A stretch of 64,000 bases of DNA from Neobacillus soli NBRC 102451 (GTDB lineage: Bacteria > Bacillota > Bacilli > Bacillales > Cytobacillaceae). Under the pieces are notes generated by a model that saw only the letters and a program-made list of their open reading frames with translations, searched no databases and had not been told where the DNA came from. Location of the stretch: contig NZ_BCVI01000017.1 of NCBI RefSeq assembly GCF_001591665.1, positions 1-64,000 of the forward strand, in the 5' to 3' direction. The position numbers were made by a program, and so were the translations under genes. Positions 28,454-38,171 of the stretch are shown here, one piece after another; positions within the stretch are counted from its first letter, which is position 1, and each line of letters starts with the position of its first letter.

Positions 28454-29173
28454 TTGAATACAGATAAATTATCAGACCGATTAGCCGCAGTGGCTAAATA
28501 TGTTCCCAAGGATGCGAGGCTTGCAGATATTGGATCTGACCATGCTTATTTACCTTGTTTCCTTGCAAAAAACTCAGGCATTACCTTTGCTATTGCCGGT
28601 GAAGTGGCCCATGGTCCATACCAATCTGCGAAAAGTAATGTTGCGGCCGAAGGATTAGCTGAGATTATTTCCGTACGAATGGGTGACGGACTAGAGGTTA
28701 TTGAACCGGAAGAAGTCGATTGTATTACCATTGCCGGTATGGGCGGAGCGTTAATAAAAAGTATTTTAGAAAATGGCAAAGACAAACTGAATTCAGTCAA
28801 ACGTCTTGTCTTGCAGCCGAATATTAGTGCTATATCGATTCGAGAATGGTTTATAGACAATAACTGGGAGCTTGTGGCAGAAGAGATAATCGAGGAAGAC
28901 GGAAAGATTTACGAGGTTTTAATTGGGGAGAAGGGCAATCCCCATAGGCCCTATGGAGCTGCCTTGGATAAAGGGCTATTAATGGGACCCTTCCTTGTGC
29001 AAAAGCATGATGAAATTTTTACGAAAAAATGGTCGGCCGAAAAGAAAAATTGGCAGCGCATTTACGAGGCTCTTGAGGATGCAACCGAAACAGCAGAAAC
29101 AATTGAAAAACAGCAAGAGTTAATCAATAAGATAAGACTGGTGGAGGAGGTTTTGAAGAATGAAGAATCCTAA
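28454..29173 (+). CDS. trmK: tRNA (adenine22-N1)-methyltransferase TrmK
   Basis: A 239-residue SAM-dependent methyltransferase with the Rossmann motif I LADIGSDHAYLP and IAGMGG (near residue 96). TrmK methylates N1 of A22 in tRNA. TTG 28454 is preferred: it follows AGTGGTGG and gives MNTDKLSDRL, which lines up with the B. subtilis N-terminus. It overlaps yqfO by 14 bases. Confidence 0.9.
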   Translation: MNTDKLSDRLAAVAKYVPKDARLADIGSDHAYLPCFLAKNSGITFAIAGEVAHGPYQSAKSNVAAEGLAEIISVRMGDGLEVIEPEEVDCITIAGMGGALIKSILENGKDKLNSVKRLVLQPNISAISIREWFIDNNWELVAEEIIEEDGKIYEVLIGEKGNPHRPYGAALDKGLLMGPFLVQKHDEIFTKKWSAEKKNWQRIYEALEDATETAETIEKQQELINKIRLVEEVLKNEES

Positions 29174-30275
29174 TGGTCATGAAGTCATTCAACTTTTTGA
29201 ACAGTTTTCGCCGAAGGGTTTGGCGATGGAAGGGGATAAAATAGGCTTACAAATTGGTCGTTTAAATAAAAAGGTTGAACGGATTATGATTGCCCTTGAT
29301 GTGTTAGAAAATGTGATTGACGAGGCAATCGAAAAAAACGTCCAGCTTATTATCGCCCATCATCCGATTATTTATCGGCCGCTTAAAAATCTGCTTACTG
29401 ATACGGTTCAGGGGAAAATGATTGAAAAGTTGGTAAAGCATGATATTGCTGTTTATGCCGCGCATACAAACCTTGATGTGGCGAAGGGTGGTGTGAATGA
29501 CCTTTTGGCGGCAGCCTTGGGCTTAGAGGACACAGAAGTGCTCGTCCCTACATTTGATACAAAGTTGAAGAAACTAGTCGTTTTCGTCCCTTCCAGCCAC
29601 GCTGAGGAGATTAGGCAAGTCCTTGGACAGGCAGGGGCCGGTTTTATCGGCAATTACAGCCATTGTTCGTTTTCTGGGAATGGGACGGGTCGGTTTTTAC
29701 CGGGAGAAAATACTAATCCATTTGTAGGAGTGTCAGGGGAGTTAGAGGAAGTGGATGAGGTTAGACTTGAGACCATTGTTCCTGAGCCGCTTCTGAAGAA
29801 GACAATCACAGCGATGATTAAAGCGCATCCGTACGAGGAGGTAGCGTATGATGTGTACCCTCTTGAAAATAAAGGGGAAGTCCTCGGTCTTGGCAGAATT
29901 GGAAAGGTCGGTGAAATGACGCTTGGAGAATTTGCGAAAAAAGTAAAAACGGCACTTGGGGTCTCAAATGTCCGCGTCGTTGGAGATTTAAGCGCTAAAG
30001 TAAAAAAGGTTGCGGTTTTAGGCGGGGACGGCAATAAATATTTCATGAATGCCAAATTTAAAGGTGCCGATGTGTATGTCACAGGAGATATTTATTACCA
30101 CACCGCACATGATGCGATGATGCAAGGTCTGAACATGATTGACCCCGGCCATAACGTCGAAAAAGTGATGAAAAAAGGGCTGACGGCGGCGTTACATAAG
30201 ATGTGCCAAGAAGCAGGCTTTAACGTTGAGATTTTCCCTTCGGAAGTAAATACGGATCCTTTTCAATTCATATAA
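29160..30275 (+). CDS. yqfO: NIF3/DUF34 family metal-binding protein YqfO
   Basis: A 371-residue Nif3-like protein. The two halves of the metal-binding domain (N-terminal IAHHPIIYRP and AAHTNLDVAKGG; C-terminal GDIYYHTAHDAMMQGLNMIDPGHN) flank an inserted domain of about 100 residues related to CutA/PII folds, the layout usual for Bacillus. It may be involved in metal handling or GTP cyclohydrolase-like chemistry; the physiological role is unsettled. Coupled to trmK by overlap. Confidence 0.9.
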   Translation: MKNPNGHEVIQLFEQFSPKGLAMEGDKIGLQIGRLNKKVERIMIALDVLENVIDEAIEKNVQLIIAHHPIIYRPLKNLLTDTVQGKMIEKLVKHDIAVYAAHTNLDVAKGGVNDLLAAALGLEDTEVLVPTFDTKLKKLVVFVPSSHAEEIRQVLGQAGAGFIGNYSHCSFSGNGTGRFLPGENTNPFVGVSGELEEVDEVRLETIVPEPLLKKTITAMIKAHPYEEVAYDVYPLENKGEVLGLGRIGKVGEMTLGEFAKKVKTALGVSNVRVVGDLSAKVKKVAVLGGDGNKYFMNAKFKGADVYVTGDIYYHTAHDAMMQGLNMIDPGHNVEKVMKKGLTAALHKMCQEAGFNVEIFPSEVNTDPFQFI

Positions 30276-30305
30276 GAAAAGGACCAGCGGCATAAAACCG
30301 ATGAA

Positions 30306-30563
30306 GGGCTCATGAGGACAAAATGACGAGGAAACCAAGAAAATTGTCCTCAAGAGGGGCTCATGAGGACAGAAATGGCGGGAAAACCAAGGAAATTGTC
30401 CTCATGAAGGGCTCATGAGGACAGAAATGGCGAGAAAACCAAGAAAATTGTCCTCATGAAGGGCTCATGAGGACGAAAATGGTGAGAAAGCCAAGAAAAT
30501 TGTCCTCATGAAGGGCTCATGAGGACAGAAATGGTGAGAAAGCCAAGAAAATTGTCCTCATGA
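30306..30563. repeat. Five tandem copies of a 51-52 bp hairpin repeat
   Basis: gggctcatgaggac starts at 30306, 30357, 30409, 30461 and 30513. Each copy opens with tcatgaggac and closes with gtcctcatga (the first closes with a variant), a 10-bp inverted repeat around a 26-base A-rich core (agaaatggcgagaaaaccaa). Copies differ at only a few positions. The array fills the gap between the convergent genes yqfO and ispH. Confidence 0.85.
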
Positions 30564-30568
30564 GCTGA

Positions 30569-31516
30569 TTATGCTTCCGCTTTTTTCACCTTAGGTAAAA
30601 TTCTATTTAATTGGACCTTTTTAGTAAGTTCCCATGTGGCTTCATTATTCGGGTCAAATTGTTCAAGAAATGTGATTACTTCTTTTGTAATCGGTGTTGG
30701 TGTGGAGGCGCCTGATGTTACCGCGACATTTTTTGCATCCTTAATCCAATCAATTTGTAATTCGGTTATATCAGCAATTCGGTAAGCTTTGGTTCCGGCA
30801 ATTTCCTCCGATACCTGTGCGAGACGATTCGAATTATTACTTTTTGGATCGCCGACGACTATTGTCACGTCTGCTTCCGGTGCTTGTTCAGCAACTGCTT
30901 CCTGGCGAATTTGGGTCGCATGGCAAATTTCATTATAAACCTCAGCATGAGGAAATTTTTCCTGCACCTTTTTCATAGTGTCAGCAACATCCCATTGGCT
31001 CATTGTTGTTTGATTTGTGACCAGCAGCTTTTCACAATCAAGCGTCAATGCTTCCACGTCACTTGGCGTTTCCACAAGGTAGACCATTCCTGGCGCAACA
31101 CCAACAGCTCCCTCTGGTTCCGGATGGCCTTTTTTACCGATATAAATAACTTGATATCCTTGCTTTGTTTTATCTTCGATGAGGTCGTGTGTTCTCGTCA
31201 CATCAGGACATGTCGCATCAATGGTAACAAGGCCTTTCTGTTTGGCAAGCGCTCTGACTTCTGGTGATATTCCATGAGCGGTAAAAATGACCGTTCCTGT
31301 TTTGACTTTATCGAGAATATCTTTCCGGTCTTTTCCCTCTAGGGTAAAAATCCCTTCTTCTTCAAAAGCATCTGTCACATGTTTATTATGGACCAGCATC
31401 CCTAAAATGTAGATGGGGCGGGGTAAAGATTTATCTAAAGCGGCATTTCTAGCAATAACCATTGCATCGACAACACCATAGCAGTAACCACGTGGTGAAA
31501 TTTTTATTATTTGCAT
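30569..31516 (-). CDS. ispH: 4-hydroxy-3-methylbut-2-enyl diphosphate reductase
   Basis: A 315-residue LytB/IspH enzyme, the last step of the MEP pathway, reducing HMBPP to IPP and DMAPP. The three Fe-S cysteines are in [12 protein letters not shown] (C12), [11 protein letters not shown] (near 102) and [13 protein letters not shown] (near 197). The start ATG at 31516 has a good upstream purine stretch. ispG, the preceding pathway enzyme, is also in this window. The gene is convergent with yqfO across the repeat array. Confidence 0.96.
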   Translation of the reverse strand: MQIIKISPRGYCYGVVDAMVIARNAALDKSLPRPIYILGMLVHNKHVTDAFEEEGIFTLEGKDRKDILDKVKTGTVIFTAHGISPEVRALAKQKGLVTIDATCPDVTRTHDLIEDKTKQGYQVIYIGKKGHPEPEGAVGVAPGMVYLVETPSDVEALTLDCEKLLVTNQTTMSQWDVADTMKKVQEKFPHAEVYNEICHATQIRQEAVAEQAPEADVTIVVGDPKSNNSNRLAQVSEEIAGTKAYRIADITELQIDWIKDAKNVAVTSGASTPTPITKEVITFLEQFDPNNEATWELTKKVQLNRILPKVKKAEA

Positions 31517-31620
31517 ATAATAAGTCCCCCTAAAAAGACATTGATTAGTATTCTATATATTTATTATATAAAACTAATAGATATAATACAAAGATACATT
31601 TTTCCTCCGCTGTTTTGTGG

Positions 31621-31649
31621 GAAAAAAAAGAATGCCTCTTGGCATTCTT
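31621..31649 (-). terminator. Terminator of yqfQ
   Basis: aagaatgcc and ggcattctt pair around tctt. On the minus strand the hairpin is followed by a run of eight T. Confidence 0.8.
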
Positions 31650-31652
31650 GGT

Positions 31653-32342
31653 TTATATATACATTTTTGGTACAGAGTTCCCCTTTTGGGTACTTGGCGG
31701 CTGATTTTTCTTTACCGTACTGGATTGCTGCCTTTTAGTTCGGCTGGTTATTTTTTTTGAATTTCTGCTTTCAGATGATTCATTATTTGAAGATTCCTCA
31801 TCCGCTACTTGGTTTATCTTTTTATTCTTTTCGTCCAAGGAAGATGATTCTTCCTTGGTTTTTGGGGAGTTTTTGAAACCTTTATAAATCTTCCACATAG
31901 CCGGCAAATTTTTGACCATTGGGCCGTACTGTTGAATCATTGGACCCATTGACTGTGCTGTCTTCAGCACCTGCTGAGTATTGTTAAGGATGCCTGAAAG
32001 TCCTCCAGGGTTACTTAAGGATTGAAGTAAGCCGCCTCCGCCTCCGCCTCCTGAAGCTGCTCTGCCTGCCCCTTGCAAAAGTCCGCCTGGTCCACCTGCT
32101 TGCGTTCCTTTTCCAAGCAGTTTCGAGAGTAGTCCACCACCACCCCCTCTGTTCATCTGTTGGGCACCTCTCATCATTTGACCCATCATCGGTGCTCTTC
32201 CACCAAAGGGGCTGCCCCCTGGACCCATCATTGGACCTCTTCCGCCAAATGGGTTACCCCCTGGACCCATCATTGGACCTCTTCCTCCGAACAGTCCTGG
32301 TCCCATCCCGCCTTGCATGGGCAATCCTGGTCTTGGCTGCAT
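31653..32342 (-). CDS. yqfQ: YqfQ-like (VrrA) protein with Gly/Met/Pro repeats
   Basis: A 229-residue low-complexity protein. Residues about 8-60 hold three near-identical repeats of about 17 residues built on FGGRGPMMGPGG, followed by poly-Gly, then a conserved middle (about 95-160: GGLSGILNNTQQVLKTAQSMGPMIQQ) and a Ser/Lys/Glu-rich tail. It matches the YqfQ/VrrA family, of unknown function. The ATG at 32342 follows GGAGGTG; a longer frame to 32387 has no such site. The coding repeats make it a likely length-variable locus. Confidence 0.8.
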   Translation of the reverse strand: MQPRPGLPMQGGMGPGLFGGRGPMMGPGGNPFGGRGPMMGPGGSPFGGRAPMMGQMMRGAQQMNRGGGGGLLSKLLGKGTQAGGPGGLLQGAGRAASGGGGGGGLLQSLSNPGGLSGILNNTQQVLKTAQSMGPMIQQYGPMVKNLPAMWKIYKGFKNSPKTKEESSSLDEKNKKINQVADEESSNNESSESRNSKKITSRTKRQQSSTVKKNQPPSTQKGNSVPKMYI

Positions 32343-32607
32343 ACGAACACCTCCTTTCGAATAATCTTCATGCTTTAAAATATGCAACTTCCTACTTTTG
32401 GTTTAGGTATTAGACACAGGACAAAAACAAAATTTAATTGTTTAAAAGTCACGAATAGGTAAAAAATGATATTAAAAGAAAGTTAACTGGAGTTTTGAAG
32501 GAAAATTTACTATAATTGCATGATGGAATGAAAAGTTGGAAGCTCTTGCTAAAGTAAGAATACTACTCCATAGTCATTAGATTATTTCAAATATAAGGAG
32601 CAATTAC

Positions 32608-33924
32608 ATGAAAGAAAATCGTTTTGATCGTTTTAAGTTTCAACCATTTATTAATGAGGCCATTAAAGAATTTGGGTTTAATGAACCAACGGAAATTCAG
32701 GAGCGAATGATTCCGGTCGTTGTAAAAGGAGAAAGTGCCATTGGCCAGTCACAAACAGGGACGGGGAAAACACTTGCCTATGTTCTGCCAATCCTAGAAA
32801 AAATCGACCCGAAACGCAAGGAAGTGCAAACTGTGATAACAGCGCCTACAAGGGAGCTGGCCTCACAAATTTATCATCAAATTTTAAAAATAACAGAGCA
32901 TTGCAGCCCGGAGCAATCAATAATGACCAGGTGCTATATTGGGGGAACGGACAAGCAGCGGACAATTGAAAAATTGAAGGTACAGCCGCACATTGTGGTA
33001 GGTACACCTGGTAGAATTAAGGACCTTATGAGTGATAAAGCCCTTTTTGTTCATACAGCGGGAATTCTCGTTGTTGATGAGGCAGATATGATGTTAGATA
33101 TGGGCTTTATTGAGGATTTAGACAGAGTCGCAGCTAAAATGCCGGAAAAACTGCAAATGCTTGTTTTTTCCGCAACGATTCCAGAAAAACTAAAGCCCTT
33201 TCTTAAAAAGTACATGGAAAATCCAAAGACTATCCAGATTGAACCAAAAAGAAAAGCAGCAGAAAATTTAGAGCATTATCTTTTATCATCAAGACACCGC
33301 AGTAAAAAGCAGCTTGTTCACGATGCCCTTCTGGCCTACAATCCGTATTTAGCAATTGTGTTTACGAATACGAAGAAAATGGCAGAAGAGGTAGCTTACT
33401 TTTTAAATGAAAAGGGTTTAAAGGTTGGCCGCGTTCACGGGGATTTAAATCCAAGGGAACGGAAACAAATGATGAAGCAAATTCAGGACTTAGAATACCA
33501 ATATATTGTTGCAACTGACCTTGCTTCAAGAGGAATTGATATTGAAGGAGTCAGCCATATCATTAATTTTGAACTCCCTTCTGACCTGGATTTTTATATT
33601 CATAGGGTTGGGAGAACGGCACGGGCTGGACATTCGGGGATTGCCCTGACCATTTATGAAGCATCAGATGAGGATGCGCTAAACCGAATCGAAAAAATGG
33701 GCATTCAATTTAAATATGTGGATCTTAAAAATAACGAATTTGTTGACGTTGATGATCGGAATAAGCGAAAGACGCGGGTAAGGCAAGAGGATAAAGCTGA
33801 TGTGAAAGCAAAATCCTTGGTTAAAAAGCCGACAAAAGTAAAGCCGGGTTACAAAAAGAAAATGCAATGGGAAATGGATAAGATAAAAAGACGGGAACGA
33901 AGAATTGAACAAAGAAAGAAATAA
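32608..33924 (+). CDS. cshB: DEAD-box RNA helicase CshB
   Basis: A 438-residue DEAD-box ATPase. The Q motif (PTEIQERMIP), motif I SQTGTGKT, Ia PTRELA, II DEAD, III SAT, V ATDLASRGID and VI HRVGRTARAG are all present. The basic C-terminus (KKPTKVKPGYKKKMQWEMDK) matches CshB/YqfR. It unwinds RNA in ribosome assembly and cold adaptation. The gene order ispH-yqfQ-cshB-nfo matches B. subtilis. nfo follows 24 bases later. Confidence 0.94.
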   Translation: MKENRFDRFKFQPFINEAIKEFGFNEPTEIQERMIPVVVKGESAIGQSQTGTGKTLAYVLPILEKIDPKRKEVQTVITAPTRELASQIYHQILKITEHCSPEQSIMTRCYIGGTDKQRTIEKLKVQPHIVVGTPGRIKDLMSDKALFVHTAGILVVDEADMMLDMGFIEDLDRVAAKMPEKLQMLVFSATIPEKLKPFLKKYMENPKTIQIEPKRKAAENLEHYLLSSRHRSKKQLVHDALLAYNPYLAIVFTNTKKMAEEVAYFLNEKGLKVGRVHGDLNPRERKQMMKQIQDLEYQYIVATDLASRGIDIEGVSHIINFELPSDLDFYIHRVGRTARAGHSGIALTIYEASDEDALNRIEKMGIQFKYVDLKNNEFVDVDDRNKRKTRVRQEDKADVKAKSLVKKPTKVKPGYKKKMQWEMDKIKRRERRIEQRKK

Positions 33925-33948
33925 GCTGAGAGGGGAGAGAGTTAAAGC

Positions 33949-34842
33949 ATGCTTAGAATTGGATCCCATGTTTCAATGAGTGGAAAAGACATGTTGCTTG
34001 CCGCTAGTCAAGAAGCTGTATCTTATGGGGCAAACACATTTATGGTCTATACCGGAGCCCCGCAAAATACCAGGAGAAAAAAAATAGAAGATCTGAACAT
34101 TGAAGCAGGGCGCAGGCATATGGAGGAGAATGGGATATCTGATATTATCGTCCATGCACCATATATTATCAATATCGGAAATACAACGAATCCCGATACG
34201 TTTGATTTAGGGGTTAGGTTCCTACGAACAGAAATTGAAAGAACCGAAGCAATTGGTGCCAAGCAGATTGTCTTGCATCCAGGGGCACACGTAAGTGCAG
34301 GAACAGAGGCCGGGATAAAGAAAATCATCGAAGGTTTAAATGAAGTGCTGACCGGCAAGGAACAGCTTCAAATTGCCTTGGAAACAATGGCTGGCAAAGG
34401 CTCAGAGTGTGGGAAATCCTTTGAGGAATTGGCGATGATTATCGACGGTGTCAACTATAGTGATAAGCTGTCCGTTTGTTTTGATACATGCCATACGCAT
34501 GATGCAGGCTATAACATTGTCGAGGATTTTGATGGGGTATTAAATGAGTTTGATAAAATTGTCGGTTTAGACAAACTGAAGGTACTTCATATCAATGATA
34601 GTAAAAATGCCATAGGGATGAGGAAGGACAGGCACGAGAATATCGGGTTTGGCCATATCGGATTTAAGGCAATCAATTATATTGTCCATCATCCACAGCT
34701 AACAGATATACCTAAAATCTTAGAAACTCCCTATGTAGGCGAGGATAAGAATAATAAAAAGGCACCGTATAAATACGAGATTAACATGCTCCGCAACCAA
34801 ACATTTAATGAGGACCTGCTCGACGTCATCATGAAATCATAA
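33949..34842 (+). CDS. nfo: Endonuclease IV (AP endonuclease)
   Basis: A 297-residue TIM-barrel enzyme with GSHVSMSGK at the N-terminus and the zinc-binding [13 protein letters not shown] and [20 protein letters not shown] segments. It cleaves 5' of abasic sites in base excision repair and is important in spore DNA repair in Bacillus. Cotranscribed with cshB. Confidence 0.96.
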   Translation: MLRIGSHVSMSGKDMLLAASQEAVSYGANTFMVYTGAPQNTRRKKIEDLNIEAGRRHMEENGISDIIVHAPYIINIGNTTNPDTFDLGVRFLRTEIERTEAIGAKQIVLHPGAHVSAGTEAGIKKIIEGLNEVLTGKEQLQIALETMAGKGSECGKSFEELAMIIDGVNYSDKLSVCFDTCHTHDAGYNIVEDFDGVLNEFDKIVGLDKLKVLHINDSKNAIGMRKDRHENIGFGHIGFKAINYIVHHPQLTDIPKILETPYVGEDKNNKKAPYKYEINMLRNQTFNEDLLDVIMKS

Positions 34843-34850
34843 TTTCACAA

Positions 34851-34886
34851 ACAAAAAGCTGTGCATCTAGGTGCACAGCTTTTTGT
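34851..34886. terminator. Bidirectional terminator between nfo and yqfT
   Basis: caaaaagctgtgca and tgcacagctttttg are perfectly complementary around a 6-base loop, with A and T runs on both sides, between convergent genes. Confidence 0.9.
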
Positions 34887-35153
34887 TTAGCTCTTTGTAA
34901 ACTGCATGAACAATTTATTTACCTCACGTGCTGTTTCGGGTCCAGCTAATTTGGCGATTTCCTTTACCAAACGAGCCCTTACTACATCATCAAAAATATT
35001 AACATTTTTCCCTCTTAAGTATTCTGCAATTTTTCTTGCCTGTTGCCGATTAACGGAAATATTAAATTGCTCTGCATATTTCAACAGTTCATCTGCGCTA
35101 ATCGTGTTAATTTTATGATTAATGATGTTTTCAAATATTTTCACCTTCATCAC
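34887..35153 (-). CDS. yqfT: DUF2624 family protein YqfT
   Basis: An 88-residue soluble helical protein with ELLKYAEQFNI, ARKIAEYLRGKNVNIFD and a C-terminal ETAREVNKLF, the pattern of DUF2624/YqfT. Function unknown. The start follows a GGAGTGATG-type site (33 to 20 bases before the next block). It lies between nfo and the zinc operon, as in B. subtilis. Confidence 0.8.
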   Translation of the reverse strand: MMKVKIFENIINHKINTISADELLKYAEQFNISVNRQQARKIAEYLRGKNVNIFDDVVRARLVKEIAKLAGPETAREVNKLFMQFTKS

Positions 35154-35276
35154 TCCTCCATCCCAATGTATGAAGAAGTACTAGGTGTGGTGACTACGGA
35201 TTTTTGCTAAGCAAATCGATAAGACCCGGATTAGAAGACTTTACATTCAGAAGGAGCTATTGTATACTACTAAAGT

Positions 35277-35299
35277 TAAATCGGAATGATTCTTATAAT
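35277..35299 (+). promoter_or_regulatory. Candidate Zur box of znuC-znuB-zur
   Basis: TAAATCGGAATGATTCTTATAAT matches the left half of the Bacillus Zur operator (TAAATCGTAAT-N-ATTACGATTTA) at nearly every position, but the right half is weaker. It lies just downstream of a plausible TTACAT-N16-TATACT promoter (35241-35268) and 20 bases before the znuC start, so Zur bound here would block transcription. Confidence 0.5.
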
Positions 35300-35318
35300 T
35301 AAAGGTGATGCGCTGACT

Positions 35319-36092
35319 ATGCAATCAATTATTGAAATAAAAAAGCTTTTTTATCGCTATGAAAAGGATGCAGTCCTTGAGGATATTAACTTAACCATCC
35401 CAGATGGTTCTTTTTTGGCGATTGTCGGTCCAAATGGATCTGGAAAATCAACCCTCCTAAAGTTAATTTTAGGCTTACTAAAGCCGCAAAAGGGGGACAT
35501 CTTTTTATTTGGCCAGGAAATAAACAAATTTAGGGATTGGCAGAAAGTTGGCTATGTTTCTCAAAAGGCTAATTCCTTCAACACTGGTTTTCCTGCTACT
35601 GTATTTGAGGTAGTCGCGAGCGGCTTGACGAAAAAGCTGGGGATGTTTACATTTTTTAAAAAGGAACATGCCCAAAAAGTTTTCGAAGCACTCGAAGCCG
35701 TTGACATGAAAATGTTTAGTAACAGAAATATTGGTGAGCTCTCCGGAGGGCAGCAGCAACGTGTGTTTATTGCTCGGGCTCTTGTCAGTGAACCAAATCT
35801 CCTCATTCTCGACGAACCGACTGTTGGCGTTGATGCCGAGAATGTGAATTCCTTTTATCGTATGCTCGGTGATTTAAATAAAAGCCGCGGAATTACCCTG
35901 CTATTAGTTACCCACGATATTGGGACGATATCGGATAAAGTCTCACATGTTGCTTGCTTAAATAAACATTTACATTTTCATGGTGAAACAGAGGAATTTG
36001 AACAGCTGCGAATGGAAGGCATGTCTGAAGTTTATGGTCATGATGTTCATATGCTTGCTCATCATCATGAACACGGAGGCGTTGTTAAATGA
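35319..36092 (+). CDS. znuC: Zinc ABC transporter ATP-binding protein
   Basis: A 257-residue ABC ATPase: Walker A GPNGSGKST (near residue 36), Q-loop, signature LSGGQQQR (near 136), Walker B LLILDEP and H-loop THD. The C-terminal HDVHMLAHHHEHGG is histidine-rich, fitting a zinc or manganese transporter. It overlaps the permease gene by 4 bases and is followed by zur. ATG 35319 is chosen over 35286 because AAAGGTGATG lies between them and the upper one would fall inside the operator. Confidence 0.92.
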   Translation: MQSIIEIKKLFYRYEKDAVLEDINLTIPDGSFLAIVGPNGSGKSTLLKLILGLLKPQKGDIFLFGQEINKFRDWQKVGYVSQKANSFNTGFPATVFEVVASGLTKKLGMFTFFKKEHAQKVFEALEAVDMKMFSNRNIGELSGGQQQRVFIARALVSEPNLLILDEPTVGVDAENVNSFYRMLGDLNKSRGITLLLVTHDIGTISDKVSHVACLNKHLHFHGETEEFEQLRMEGMSEVYGHDVHMLAHHHEHGGVVK

Positions 36093-36949
36093 TCGCGGGA
36101 ATTTTTCATTATGAATTTTTACAAAATGCCTTCTTAACAGGGATTATGATCGGGATTCTTGCCCCGTTATTAGGGGTTTTTATTGTTGTCAGAAGATTAT
36201 CGTTAATCGCTGATGCTCTAAGTCACGTTACATTGGCGGGTATTGCGGCCAGCCTGCTCATTGAAAGAAAGTTTACGATGATGGCAGGTTTAAATCCGCT
36301 TTACTTAGGCATGGTATTTTCAGTCGGAGGATCATTGTTCATAGAAAAACTTAGAGGGGTATATAAACATTATCAGGAACTAGCCATTCCGATTATTATG
36401 TCGGGTGGAATTGGGCTGGGGGTCATCTTTATTTCGCTGGCAAACGGCTTTAATACTGATTTATTTAGTTATTTGTTTGGCAGTGTATCTGCAGTCAGCC
36501 GAACGGATTTATTGGTTATTTTTATTATTAGTATCTTGGTGATCCTAGTGATTATTTTATTATATAAAGAGCTTTTTTTATTGTCTTTTGATGAAGAACA
36601 TGCGAAGGCATCAGGGATTGCGGCAAAAAGTATTCATTTTATATTTATTGTGATGGTTGCCCTTGTGATTGCAGCTTCGATGAGAATTGTCGGGATTCTG
36701 TTAGTTTCGTCGCTTATGACGTTACCGGTAGCAGCAAGTATGCGGATTGCGAGAGGATTTAAGCAAACCATTTTTTTATCTGTCCTTTTTGGTGAGGTTT
36801 CCGTGCTCGGAGGTCTTTTTACAGCCTATTATTTAGACTTAGCACCGGGAGGAACAATCGTTATGATTGCCGTGCTGATATTAGTCATATCGATTTTTTA
36901 CAAAAAATTAATACTTAAAAAGGAGGTCCAGCAGGGTGAACGTGCCTGA
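36089..36949 (+). CDS. znuB: Zinc ABC transporter permease
   Basis: A 286-residue permease of the ABC-3 family with about eight helices and the family segment [19 protein letters not shown] near residue 32, which contacts the ATPase. It imports zinc with the ATPase and an extracellular binding protein that is not encoded in this operon. Four-base overlap with znuC; zur begins 14 bases before its end. Confidence 0.92.
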   Translation: MIAGIFHYEFLQNAFLTGIMIGILAPLLGVFIVVRRLSLIADALSHVTLAGIAASLLIERKFTMMAGLNPLYLGMVFSVGGSLFIEKLRGVYKHYQELAIPIIMSGGIGLGVIFISLANGFNTDLFSYLFGSVSAVSRTDLLVIFIISILVILVIILLYKELFLLSFDEEHAKASGIAAKSIHFIFIVMVALVIAASMRIVGILLVSSLMTLPVAASMRIARGFKQTIFLSVLFGEVSVLGGLFTAYYLDLAPGGTIVMIAVLILVISIFYKKLILKKEVQQGERA

Positions 36950-37346
36950 AGCGATTCAATACTTAAAAGAAAATGGATTTAAACAGACCGGAAAAAGAGA
37001 AGATATGCTCCAACTGTTTGCTGACAATGATAAATATTTAACGGCAAAGGATGTACTTGACCTGTTAAAGGATGACTATCCGGGTTTAAGCTTTGATACG
37101 ATTTATCGAAATCTGTCCTTATTTGTTAATATGCGCATTCTTGAGATGACCGAATTATCAGGGGAGAAGCATTTTCGCTTCACCTGTTCGGGAAATCACC
37201 ATCATCATCATTTTATTTGTTTGGCCTGCGGAAAAACTAAAGAAATTGAAACATGTCCCATGAATGAATTAAATGAAAATTTAAAGGGATATGATATTTC
37301 TGGGCATAAATTCGAAATTTACGGACGCTGTCCTGAATGCCATTAA
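36936..37346 (+). CDS. zur: Fur-family zinc repressor Zur
   Basis: A 136-residue Fur-family regulator: winged helix (about 1-80), HHHHHF metal segment (near 88-93) and two CxxC pairs (CLACGK near residue 95 and CPECH at the end) forming the structural zinc site. Zur represses zinc uptake when zinc is plentiful. GTG start behind AAAGGAGGTCC. Encoded last in the operon it should control, giving autoregulation through the operator upstream of znuC. Confidence 0.92.
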   Translation: MNVPEAIQYLKENGFKQTGKREDMLQLFADNDKYLTAKDVLDLLKDDYPGLSFDTIYRNLSLFVNMRILEMTELSGEKHFRFTCSGNHHHHHFICLACGKTKEIETCPMNELNENLKGYDISGHKFEIYGRCPECH

Positions 37347-37374
37347 AAAACAGCTTGCATTCAAGCTGTTTTTT
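37344..37374. terminator. Bidirectional terminator between zur and yqfW
   Basis: aaaaaacagctt and aagctgtttttt are perfect complements around gcattc, between convergent genes. Confidence 0.9.
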
Positions 37375-37377
37375 AAA

Positions 37378-37980
37378 TTATTTAAAGGTACTAATCACTT
37401 CACGTGTTTTTTCTTGCTGTTTTAACCACTTTTCAACCCAACTATTGGCTTCTCTCCAGTTGTTGACTCGAATGACACCGTTCGGAATGGGTTCTTGATT
37501 ATAAGGGGTATCAAATAAAATGACTGGAATCTGGCATTCCTCATGAATATTCACAGCATTATCATGTTTATCCTCGAAAAAGATTTCCACCCCATACTTT
37601 TTAACAGTCTCCACTTTATCATGTGAGCCAATTAATTCAATGTGATGAAAGGTTATGCCGTTAGCTGCGAACCATTTTTCTGTAACATCAAGTAAATGAT
37701 TGCCACGAGCACTAATAAAAAACAATTCATGTTTATTTTTCCACTTATTAAGGATGTTGACCACGCCTTTGGCTGGCGCTGATCCTTCATATATAATTGG
37801 TTCGTTTTCAAAAAACCAGTTGGCAAACACTTCTTCTGAAACATTTACGAATGGTGTCAATTCATATTGGTTGACATCCTCATAGCGAATATTCATGTTA
37901 AATGCTTTATTAATAAAGGGAATTATCGATTTTGGGCACGTTACGGTACCATCAATATCGATTCCAAATCTTTTTCTCAT
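37378..37980 (-). CDS. yqfW: HAD-family 5'-nucleotidase-like protein YqfW
   Basis: A 200-residue HAD phosphatase of the NT5C type. Motif I is DIDGTV (nucleophile D8), motif II is FISAR, and motif III/IV is FEDKHDNA with the metal-binding acidic residues. It probably dephosphorylates a nucleotide or small phosphate ester; the substrate is unknown. The position next to zur matches B. subtilis. Confidence 0.87.
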   Translation of the reverse strand: MRKRFGIDIDGTVTCPKSIIPFINKAFNMNIRYEDVNQYELTPFVNVSEEVFANWFFENEPIIYEGSAPAKGVVNILNKWKNKHELFFISARGNHLLDVTEKWFAANGITFHHIELIGSHDKVETVKKYGVEIFFEDKHDNAVNIHEECQIPVILFDTPYNQEPIPNGVIRVNNWREANSWVEKWLKQQEKTREVISTFK

Positions 37981-38171
37981 TTTTTACACACCTTCATCTT
38001 ACGATTGTATTTATATTTTACCAAAGATAAGCGGTTAATGAGGTAACTATTTAAAAGTAAATTTTTCGGGATTTGAAATAATAACCTATTTTAGACAAAC
38101 ATTAACATAGTAAAAAGCTATGATGCGCTAACAATAATAAATGCTCCTATTACTGAAAGTGAGGGATTAGG

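Noticed and set aside
30306..30563. CRISPR array
   Set aside because: The whole 52-bp unit is repeated, with no unique spacers, and there are no cas genes nearby.
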